From an uncultured Pseudomonadota bacterium (lineage in GTDB: Bacteria; Pseudomonadota; Alphaproteobacteria; RF32; CAG-239): a DNA stretch of 26,821 nucleotides. Location: assembly GCA_902796625.1 (NCBI GenBank), contig CADBPX010000055.1, positions 1 to 26,821 of the forward strand, read 5' to 3'. This document shows positions 7,843 through 14,147 of the stretch, one piece after another; within the stretch, counting starts at the first letter, position 1, and each line of letters opens with the position of its first letter. The notes below the pieces were generated by a model. It saw only the letters and a list, made by a program, of their open reading frames with translations, searched no databases and was not told the origin of the DNA. Both the position numbers and the translations under genes were made by a program.

Positions 7843-9589
7843 TAAACTGATTCTCGACCTTTTCTACTATTTTTCCGTCAAAAACAGCATACTTATCATT
7901 GATTTTCATATCATTGAAATTCCAGTTAAGGATATTTTGTTGTAATTTTTTTATTTTTTTCTGATTCTTATTATTTTCAGCCAACAAATTAGAATTATTG
8001 TATTTTATCTCCAAGTTTTTGCGTACCGTACTCATATGATGCATAACAATATTTTGCACACTGAATAAATAAAAATTACCGTCATTATTCAAAGCTCTGG
8101 TCGGATCAACCAAACACGGATAATGATTATTCGAATGTCTTTGTTCTCCGGCATTAATTTTCATAATAAAGGGGCAATAAAAGTTATACATTCCCTTGTA
8201 ATTTCCGGTGTATGTATAGCCATTTAAAATTTTATAAATCGGCTTTTTCAAATATTCAATTATGGAAACGGCTGATGTTTCTATGTTATGTCGTAAAATA
8301 AAACTTTTTGCTTCATGTAGTTGCTCAGCATCGTAAAACTCATCAACATCCATACTCAAATAGTGCGTACAACCGTTATCTTTTGCCAATTTTAATCCTA
8401 TATCCCTTTTCTCACATTCGTAAATATGTTTATCTTTATGCTGATTAAAATTTCTTTCATACAAATATATTTCATCAATAAGGCCTTTTCTTTTCAGCTT
8501 ATGCAGTAAACTTTCCACTGTCGGCGATGCCGGTTGACCACGGTAAGATTCTTTTTGATAGATAACACTGATAAAATCAGCTTCCTTGCGAATAGATTTA
8601 ATTGACGCTTCCAAAAGCTCTTCCCCGTCAAACAGATTATATGACACCCCTAATTTCATAGTATCATTCTCTGCTTTAGAGATATAATCTTTTTTAGGAT
8701 TAACAATTTTAACCACCTTAGCCACCAACACATTCAAAACATAGTATTTAACCGCATTATCATAAGCAATATGGCGTATTTTTAATAAGGGAATACCAAA
8801 TAATTTCCAAACTTTCCGTCCCGAACGGATATATTGTTCAAACAAAGGAAATAGGTTGAATAACTTCAGGCTGAAAAATTTTTCGGTTACTGCATTTATT
8901 GCACCTTTATATACCGAACTTTTCTTAAATTCCTTATTAACTTTTCCATAAGTAAAAATATCTTTCAATTCCAGCTGAAACAATGTTGGGTTGTTACTTG
9001 ATAAAGATCCTAAATGGAAAATTTCGGCATTTTCCAGTTTAAAAACTTTATATCCTTGTTTAACAGCCGACCACCTGATATAATCATCACCGCACCAAAT
9101 CTTAATCTTACGTGGAATTTCTCTATATATTTCCTTTTTACCAATAATTATTGTCCCCCAGTTTTCCGGCCGTTCGTTTATCTCTTTTTCTTCCTTCAGT
9201 CTGATTTTTTTTGGTTTAGGGTACTTTTTAATCTGCGTATTAATAACACTTTCTTTAGCCATTCCCAGACACCCAAAACTTTTCACGTTTTCTATTAACT
9301 TCAAACAGTTACTGAAAAAATTTTCGCATACCAATAAGTCATCATTTACCAGAGCGTAATAATCCTCCTTAGCCTCCTTTACTCCTAAATTCCAACTTGG
9401 ATTAACAAACAAATTAGCCTTCGGAACAATCACACGAACTTTAGGCAAATTTGTTTCAAACCCCTTACAACTGTTATCAATCAATATAATTTCCGCAACG
9501 GCTTCATCTTGATGTATAACCTTAAGCAATTTATTTAGTATTTTTATATTTTTTTGCAGGGTTGGGATAATAACCGATATCTTATACAT
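7829..9589 (-). CDS. Two-domain glycosyltransferase (GT2 domain fused to a second GT-like domain)
   Basis: 586 aa. The N-terminal domain (about 1-215) is a family 2 GT-A glycosyltransferase: it opens with ISVIIPTLQKN, then IILIDNS, the acidic motif VNDDLL (Asp83-Asp84) and WCGDDYIRWSAV with a downstream IFHLGSLSS. A linker (about 220-305) contains KLFGIPLLKIR and VKYYVL. The C-terminal domain (about 310-585) begins MKLGVSYNLFDGEELLEASI and contains HYLSMDVDEFYD (Asp414/Asp416), a DxD-like metal-binding motif, so it resembles a second glycosyltransferase. The protein probably adds two sugars to a surface glycan. An AAGGA site lies 8 nt before the ATG. It sits 16 bp after the small repeat gene and overlaps the RgpF-like gene. 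The acceptor and donors cannot be inferred. Confidence 0.82.
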   Translation of the reverse strand: MYKISVIIPTLQKNIKILNKLLKVIHQDEAVAEIILIDNSCKGFETNLPKVRVIVPKANLFVNPSWNLGVKEAKEDYYALVNDDLLVCENFFSNCLKLIENVKSFGCLGMAKESVINTQIKKYPKPKKIRLKEEKEINERPENWGTIIIGKKEIYREIPRKIKIWCGDDYIRWSAVKQGYKVFKLENAEIFHLGSLSSNNPTLFQLELKDIFTYGKVNKEFKKSSVYKGAINAVTEKFFSLKLFNLFPLFEQYIRSGRKVWKLFGIPLLKIRHIAYDNAVKYYVLNVLVAKVVKIVNPKKDYISKAENDTMKLGVSYNLFDGEELLEASIKSIRKEADFISVIYQKESYRGQPASPTVESLLHKLKRKGLIDEIYLYERNFNQHKDKHIYECEKRDIGLKLAKDNGCTHYLSMDVDEFYDAEQLHEAKSFILRHNIETSAVSIIEYLKKPIYKILNGYTYTGNYKGMYNFYCPFIMKINAGEQRHSNNHYPCLVDPTRALNNDGNFYLFSVQNIVMHHMSTVRKNLEIKYNNSNLLAENNKNQKKIKKLQQNILNWNFNDMKINDKYAVFDGKIVEKVENQFNVKC

Positions 9590-9605
9590 TACTCTGTCCT
9601 TAATC

Positions 9606-9944
9606 TTATTTTGAAACTATTCTTAAAAAGGGAATTTTAAAAACATAATATTTAATCGTATTTCTTTCCGGCTTAAATTCCTTTTGATATACCGGTATTC
9701 CACCAAAAGTATATTCAACACCGTTTACCATAATATTTTTGGTCAAACATGGAAAAATACCGAAAATTCTCAAATTATAATATTCGATTATTTTTTTATT
9801 TCTTCTACGGATATTTATTCCGCAAAAATTCCACATTTTATAGGTTGGTGTCTTCACTTTGCGCAAAAGCGTAAATTTGCCCAATCTATACTCTTTGGTA
9901 ACACATTCATTTTTTTGGATTTTTATTTTTTGCCAAATTTTCAT
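9606..9944 (-). CDS. Small repeat protein of the surface-glycan operon, function unknown
   Basis: 112 aa, very basic, rich in Lys, Ile and Tyr, with no signal peptide or transmembrane helix. I do not recognise a named family. An AAAAGGA site lies 6 nt before the ATG, and the gene heads the three-gene operon, so it is probably real. It contains two diverged copies of a roughly 33-residue unit: residues 38-68 (WNFCGINI...IEYYNLRI) and 78-112 (YTFGGIPV...IKYYVFKI). The same unit occurs in the linker of the adjacent glycosyltransferase (FGIPLLKI...VKYYVLNV). It may be a detached linker or membrane-association module working with that enzyme, or a decayed fragment of a longer glycosyltransferase. 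Both are inference. Confidence 0.65.
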   Translation of the reverse strand: MKIWQKIKIQKNECVTKEYRLGKFTLLRKVKTPTYKMWNFCGINIRRRNKKIIEYYNLRIFGIFPCLTKNIMVNGVEYTFGGIPVYQKEFKPERNTIKYYVFKIPFLRIVSK

Positions 9945-9996
9945 ATTAAATCCTTTTAGATTCCTAGTATTATAAATGTTCTAACCAACCTGATAT

Positions 9997-10029
9997 TGCA
10001 TACACCGAGACACAATTAATCGGTGTGCA
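9997..10029 (-). promoter_or_regulatory. Hairpin in the 5' leader of the glycosyltransferase operon
   Basis: ACACCGA (10002-10008) and TCGGTGT (10020-10026) form a 7-bp perfect stem around an 11-nt loop. It is extended by TGCA on both sides with a 2-nt bulge. It falls between the predicted promoter (10056-10085) and the first gene's ribosome-binding site, so it would be transcribed in the leader of about 100 nt. No U-tract follows on the minus strand, so a simple terminator is unlikely. A protein-binding operator or a regulatory RNA hairpin are the alternatives. Confidence 0.4.
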
Positions 10030-10055
10030 AGATCAATTATTACATTCATCAGTTG

Positions 10056-10085
10056 TTTATAATTCATAAATTAATCTATTGTCAA
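10056..10085 (-). promoter_or_regulatory. Sigma70-type promoter for the glycosyltransferase operon
   Basis: On the minus strand, a -35 box TTGACA (10085-10080) is followed after 18 bp by a -10 box TATAAA (10061-10056). This is one of the best matches in the window. The predicted start, near 10049, leaves a leader of about 105 nt before the first gene (9944), containing the hairpin at 9997-10029. Confidence 0.55.
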
Positions 10086-10192
10086 TAGAAAAAATAAATA
10101 TTTTCTATTTAAAATATATATCATTGTATAGACTCTGAAACAAAATCACCGATATTTTTATTGTGATCTTGTGTAACATATCTCTTTTATTC

Positions 10193-10221
10193 TTGTTCTT
10201 AACAAAAAAATATTCTATAAA
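10193..10221 (+). promoter_or_regulatory. Sigma70-type promoter for cpoB-tilS-HAD
   Basis: TTGTTC (10193-10198) and TATAAA (10216-10221) are separated by 17 bp. The predicted transcript would start near 10228, leaving a short leader with the GAGG ribosome-binding site of cpoB at 10241. No other clear promoter lies between here and 13205. Confidence 0.45.
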
Positions 10222-10249
10222 TCAAAAAAACAACAGTATAGAGGTAAAG

Positions 10250-11167
10250 ATGAATAAATACTTATTTTTTATGCCGATTGTTGCCGCCACCGCAATGGTA
10301 GCTACGGCTCATGCCGCTGATTGGCAACAAGAGTTGGCTACTTTGCGCGAAGATGTTAAAGTTTTACAACGGCAGGTGTATCGCGGTGTTGAAAGCTCGG
10401 ATAAAGCAGCATCTGCCGCCAACTCTGACGTACAGATGAAAATAACCGAATGGCAGGAAACTGTTCGTAAACTCAACGGTCGACTGGATGAGATGGATTA
10501 TAAAGTGAAACAAGTTGATGAAAAACTTGATAAAATAAACCGTGATATGGAAATCCGTTTTAAAATTCTCGAAGGAAAACCAGTTCCGGCAAATTTAAGC
10601 GCTCCAGCACCGACTATACCGCAAACATATGATGCTCCTATAGCTAATAACGGCGCTAAAGCCGCAGTCGGCGACAACATAAGCGGTGATGACTTAGCCC
10701 CGATTGATGGTACACAAGTCGCACCGACTCCTGTACCAACTCTGCAAAATGAAGCGCCGGCTCCGGTAGCAAACGCTTCATCGGCTTCCGCTGAAGATAC
10801 TTACACTGCGGGAATGCAGGCCTATAATAATGGTTATTACGATGAGGCAGAAATTGCTTTTAATACAATTATGCAAAAATTTCCCCAACATAACTTGGCC
10901 GGAAATGCCCAATATTGGCTGGGCGAAGTTTATGTTAAGCAAGGCAACTTAAACCAAGCCAAGGTTGCATTTAAAAATGGATACCAAAATTACCACAACG
11001 GCAACAAGGCTGCTGATAGCCTGTACCGTTTGGGAGTAACGTTGGAAAATTTACAGGAACAAAAAAATGCCTGCATAGTTTTTACCAGCTTTGCCAGCGA
11101 ATTTCCCAAGGCAAATCCTGATTTAATGCAGAAAGCGCAAAACGAAGCTAAAAAACTGGGATGCTGA
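10250..11167 (+). CDS. cpoB: Cell division coordinator CpoB (YbgF), periplasmic TPR protein
   Basis: 305 aa exported protein linked to the Tol-Pal system, which in E. coli coordinates peptidoglycan synthesis with outer-membrane constriction. I start it at the ATG at 10250, preceded by GAGG 5 nt upstream. This gives a clean signal peptide (MNKYLFFMPIVAATAMVATA, cleavage probably after AHA), whereas the in-frame ATG at 10163 would bury it. Residues about 25-110 form the coiled-coil trimerisation region (LATLREDVKVLQRQV; VKQVDEKLDKINRDME). A Pro/Ala-rich linker follows. The C-terminal 120 residues are TPR repeats of the YbgF type (AYNNGYYDEAEIAFNTIMQK; AQYWLGEVYVKQGNLNQAK). tolB and pal are not in the window. 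The stop overlaps the tilS start by 7 bp, the cpoB-tilS order common in alphaproteobacteria. Confidence 0.9.
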   Translation: MNKYLFFMPIVAATAMVATAHAADWQQELATLREDVKVLQRQVYRGVESSDKAASAANSDVQMKITEWQETVRKLNGRLDEMDYKVKQVDEKLDKINRDMEIRFKILEGKPVPANLSAPAPTIPQTYDAPIANNGAKAAVGDNISGDDLAPIDGTQVAPTPVPTLQNEAPAPVANASSASAEDTYTAGMQAYNNGYYDEAEIAFNTIMQKFPQHNLAGNAQYWLGEVYVKQGNLNQAKVAFKNGYQNYHNGNKAADSLYRLGVTLENLQEQKNACIVFTSFASEFPKANPDLMQKAQNEAKKLGC

Positions 11168-12228
11168 TTGTGGAGGAATTTCTCAATAAACATCATATCA
11201 AAGATAAAGTTTTGGCGGTCGGAGTTTCCGGTGGTGCAGATTCTCTGGCTTTAGCATTGATATCTGCAAAAGAATTAGCAGTATTCGGACGTAAAATTGT
11301 CGCGTTAACCGTGGATCATGATTTGCGCCCAACTTCACGTCAAGAGGCAGATTACGTTGCCTCTGTCATGCAACAATACGGGATCGAACATCATATTTTA
11401 ACATGGAATGGTGATAAACCGCAAACCGGTATCGAAGAAGCGGCACGTCACGCCCGTTTTGAGCTGATGCGACAATGGTGTCGAGAAAACCAAGTGCAAT
11501 GCCTTCTCTTAGCCCATCACTGCCAAGATCAAATAGAAACATTTTTAATGCGTTTACAGCGTGGAAGCGGTCTGGAGGGGCTTTGCGCCATGCGCGAAAT
11601 CTGTTACCGCGATAATTTAATTATTTTACGTCCGTTTTTGCAAAAAAATCCCGAAGAATTACGTCAATACCTGACGCAGAATAACATTCGATGGATTCAC
11701 GATGAATCAAATGATGATACCCGCTTTTTACGTAACCGCATCCGTCACTTTTTACCAGAATTATACAAACATACTCAAATTAATCCTCAACGAATTATCG
11801 ATACCGTTAACAATCTGCAAAGTGCTGAAGGTTTCATTGAAGAGCAAGTTGAAAAACATAAAAAACAATATTTGCGAAAAAATGGAAATATTATATCATT
11901 CCGTTATTCCGATTACTTAGGTTGGCATCAGGAAATAAAATTTAGAATTTTTGCCGATATTTGTCGTCAAGAATATACGCCGCGAGCCGAAAGAACGCTT
12001 AGCGTATTAGATAAACTAAATCATCTTCCGTTTGCCGGCGCTACTTTAGGGGGAAAAGAAATTTTGCTTTATCATGAGAATATTTGGATTGTACCGGAAT
12101 TGAAAAGCAAAAGAAAAGCTTATCGCGAAGTTTGGAAAAATTTTTCACTTAAACATCCGGAATTTAAGCAACAAAAAATTCCCCATAAAGCAAAACTGGC
12201 TATTTTACAAAAAGAGGGATTACTGTGA
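11161..12228 (+). CDS. tilS: tRNA(Ile)-lysidine synthase
   Basis: Converts C34 of tRNA-Ile(CAU) to lysidine, using ATP and lysine, so that the tRNA reads AUA. 355 aa. The N-terminal PP-loop ATPase motif is VGVSGGADSLAL (Ser23-Ser28), followed by LTVDHDLRPTSRQEA, ARHARFELM and LLAHHCQDQIETFLMRLQRG, and RFLRNRIRHFLPEL near the end of the catalytic domain. It is shorter than the roughly 430-residue E. coli enzyme, lacking much of the C-terminal tRNA-binding extension, as in many alphaproteobacterial versions. The ATG at 11161 overlaps cpoB, and the end overlaps the HAD gene by 4 bp, so the three genes are probably one transcript. The usual downstream neighbour, ftsH, is absent here. Confidence 0.93.
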   Translation: MLIVEEFLNKHHIKDKVLAVGVSGGADSLALALISAKELAVFGRKIVALTVDHDLRPTSRQEADYVASVMQQYGIEHHILTWNGDKPQTGIEEAARHARFELMRQWCRENQVQCLLLAHHCQDQIETFLMRLQRGSGLEGLCAMREICYRDNLIILRPFLQKNPEELRQYLTQNNIRWIHDESNDDTRFLRNRIRHFLPELYKHTQINPQRIIDTVNNLQSAEGFIEEQVEKHKKQYLRKNGNIISFRYSDYLGWHQEIKFRIFADICRQEYTPRAERTLSVLDKLNHLPFAGATLGGKEILLYHENIWIVPELKSKRKAYREVWKNFSLKHPEFKQQKIPHKAKLAILQKEGLL

Positions 12229-13205
12229 TATACGAAAAATTATCCGACATATCATATATGTATGATACCTTTATTTTTGATGCCTATGGTGTATTCTGGG
12301 ACGGCCGAGGTTTTTATCAAGGCTGTTTAGAAGCCATGGAAGATTTGGTTCAACAAGGAAAAACGATCGTTATATTATCTAATTCCACCTCATTGAGCGA
12401 GGACTTGCATAAAAAATATGCTCCAAATGGCTTAATACCTTATAAACACTATAATTACATGATTAGTTCCGGAGATCTGTTGGCTGAGCAGATACGACAT
12501 GAAAATATCTCTTTTTCCACTTGTCCGCACCCGAAAACATTTTATGTTATCGGAGAACCGCATACCAAAATTTTCGCCGATAGCGCCTACAAACAGGTTA
12601 ATGAATTGTCTGACGCAGATTTTGTTTATATTGGTGTCCCTTATATTTATCCGGAAACTTACCGACAATATCCGCAATATACTGATCAATTTTTACCAGT
12701 TATGCTTGATGAACACAAACAACCAATTTTATGGGATACATTGGTAACAGCGCCATTCAGTGAAATTGTGAAAAAAATTGCCTACTTACGTATTCCTGCT
12801 TTGAATGCTAATCCGGATTTTACGGCTCAGGAAGGCCATCCGTTAATATCAAAAACAGAATCTTCTTTTGTTATTCGCAATGGTTCTATTGCTGAAATGC
12901 TGCGCAATCGTGGTGTTGAAGTTTTAGAATACGGTAAACCGCACAAAAATCTTTATGATTATGTTTTTAAAACTATCAACAATGACGGCATTAAATTTAA
13001 TAAGGGACGAACGTGCATGATCGGTGATACCATTCGCACAGACATAAAAGGAGCTTTAATTAGCCACATATCCCCTATTTTATGTCTTGATACCGGTGTA
13101 ACCTCCCAAGACATTGCCTTGGGTTTAAGCGTGGAGGAAATATGTTGTCGAGAAAATGTCGATTTCAATAGAATTATACAAATTCACAGTGTCGGTGGAC
13201 GGTGA
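12225..13205 (+). CDS. HAD-superfamily class IIA hydrolase (TIGR01459 type)
   Basis: 326 aa, cytoplasmic. It starts at a GTG that overlaps the tilS stop as GTGA, typical of translational coupling. HAD motif I is FIFDAYGVFWDG (nucleophile Asp19), motif II is ILSNST, motif III is EYGKPHKNLYDYV, and motif IV is CMIGDTIRTDIKGA. The large cap between motifs II and III and the overall order match the class IIA (NagD-like) branch, and the alphaproteobacterial TIGR01459 family in particular. The usual second Asp of motif I (DxD) is Tyr21 here; I believe the family tolerates an aromatic residue at this position, so loss of activity cannot be assumed. The substrate is unknown; a phosphatase for a small phosphorylated metabolite is the family expectation. 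Confidence 0.82.
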   Translation: MIYEKLSDISYMYDTFIFDAYGVFWDGRGFYQGCLEAMEDLVQQGKTIVILSNSTSLSEDLHKKYAPNGLIPYKHYNYMISSGDLLAEQIRHENISFSTCPHPKTFYVIGEPHTKIFADSAYKQVNELSDADFVYIGVPYIYPETYRQYPQYTDQFLPVMLDEHKQPILWDTLVTAPFSEIVKKIAYLRIPALNANPDFTAQEGHPLISKTESSFVIRNGSIAEMLRNRGVEVLEYGKPHKNLYDYVFKTINNDGIKFNKGRTCMIGDTIRTDIKGALISHISPILCLDTGVTSQDIALGLSVEEICCRENVDFNRIIQIHSVGGR

Positions 13206-13257
13206 TGTTTTTTAATTTCTAAATCACTGCAAAATCTATTATTATAAGTTAAATATT

Positions 13258-13298
13258 TATCAAGTTTTGCTTGATATTCATAAAGAACATTATATGGT
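13258..13298 (+). promoter_or_regulatory. kdsB promoter with overlapping palindrome
   Basis: TTGATA (13271-13276) and TATGGT (13293-13298) are 16 bp apart, placing a start near 13305, just before the AAAGGAG ribosome-binding site at 13312. The -35 box lies inside a 7-bp inverted repeat (TATCAAG at 13258-13264, CTTGATA at 13270-13276, 5-nt spacer), which could be an operator or the end of the upstream HAD transcript. Confidence 0.35.
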
Positions 13299-13324
13299 AT
13301 TCTTTAATTTTAAAGGAGTTTAAT

Positions 13325-14098
13325 ATGAACAAAGTTATTACCTTAATGCCGGTTCGTCTGGCTGCAACACGTTTACCTAATAAACCGTTACGAGTTATCA
13401 ACGGAAAGACATTGGTTCAGCGAGTTTATGAAAATGTCAAAAAATACTTAAATACAGATATAGCTATAGCCGCCGGAGATCAGGCTATTGTCGATGAGTG
13501 TCAAAAATTCGGGGCAACGGCTATTCTGACTGATCCAAATTTACCAAGCGGAACCGATCGTATTGCTGCTGCTTTAAAAGTTTTAGATCCTGATGGCTCA
13601 AAATATGATATCGTCGTTGATTTTCAAGGTGATAATATTAATGTTGACCCTAAAGTAACTTTACCATTGATTGACATGGTAAAACGGACAAATTGCGATA
13701 TTGCAACATGTGGAATGTTAATTAATTCTGAAGAAGACAAAAACAATCCTAATGTTGTTAAAATTATCATGGGACTAAAAGAAGGTGAAAAAGAAGGAAG
13801 GTGCTTATATTTCACTCGCGCTACCGCTCCTTATACCCGTAACCCGGAAAAATGCCCAAATCAAGATTTATACTACCATATCGGTATTTACGTATTTAAG
13901 GCTTCATCATTGCAAAAAATGGTTTCTCTGCCAACCGGTGTTTTGGAAAAGAGAGAAGCATTGGAGCAATTGCGTGCTTTAGAAAACGGTATGGAAGTTC
14001 GCGCTATGCTGTTAGATCATATTAAGCTGATAGAAGAAGCTCCGGCCGATATTAATACGGAAGAAGATTTGGTTAATGCTTTGCCTTATATTAAATAA
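13325..14098 (+). CDS. kdsB: 3-deoxy-manno-octulosonate cytidylyltransferase (CMP-Kdo synthetase)
   Basis: Activates Kdo as CMP-Kdo for attachment to lipid A, so an LPS outer membrane is implied. 257 aa from the ATG at 13325, which has a strong AAAGGAG site 7 nt upstream; an in-frame ATG at 13271 has none and lies inside the promoter. The N-terminal nucleotide-binding motif is LMPVRLAATRLPNKPL, followed by IAAGDQAIVDEC, SGTDRIAAAL, VVDFQGDNINVDP, YYHIGIYVFK and LEKREALEQLRALENG, all standard for KdsB. In many KdsB proteins the opening reads IPARxxSTRLPGKPL, so this copy is somewhat diverged. It appears monocistronic, closed by the hairpin at 14112. Confidence 0.93.
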   Translation: MNKVITLMPVRLAATRLPNKPLRVINGKTLVQRVYENVKKYLNTDIAIAAGDQAIVDECQKFGATAILTDPNLPSGTDRIAAALKVLDPDGSKYDIVVDFQGDNINVDPKVTLPLIDMVKRTNCDIATCGMLINSEEDKNNPNVVKIIMGLKEGEKEGRCLYFTRATAPYTRNPEKCPNQDLYYHIGIYVFKASSLQKMVSLPTGVLEKREALEQLRALENGMEVRAMLLDHIKLIEEAPADINTEEDLVNALPYIK

Positions 14099-14111
14099 TC
14101 TGTTTAAACAC

Positions 14112-14143
14112 AAAAAAGCGGAAGTATAAACTTCCGCTTTTTT
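14112..14143. terminator. Bidirectional rho-independent terminator between kdsB and the M3 peptidase
   Basis: A 14-bp perfect stem, AAAAAAGCGGAAGT / ACTTCCGCTTTTTT, with a 4-nt ATAA loop and a T-tract on either strand. It sits 13 nt after the kdsB stop and 4 nt past the stop of the convergent peptidase gene, so it serves both. Confidence 0.9.
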
Positions 14144-14147
14144 TCGT

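Larger units (their letters stand above)
9945..10249. other. Divergent intergenic region between the glycan operon and cpoB
   Basis: About 305 bp, very AT-rich, without a credible gene. It holds the minus-strand promoter and leader hairpin of the glycan operon, the plus-strand cpoB promoter, and a perfect 9-bp AT inverted repeat (AATAGAAAA at 10084-10092 and TTTTCTATT at 10101-10109) that abuts the minus-strand -35 box and could affect both promoters. A longer in-frame cpoB start at 10163 falls here but is not favoured. Confidence 0.5.

Noticed and set aside
10084..10109. AT-only 9-bp inverted repeat as a terminator
   Set aside because: The stem has only one G-C pair and no gene ends nearby, since both flanking genes diverge from this region; it was kept only as a note in the intergenic entry.
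10163..10249. Upstream ATG extending cpoB by 29 residues
   Set aside because: It would place a hydrophobic and basic stretch before a textbook signal peptide, has no ribosome-binding site and lies upstream of the predicted promoter; GAGG precedes the ATG at 10250.
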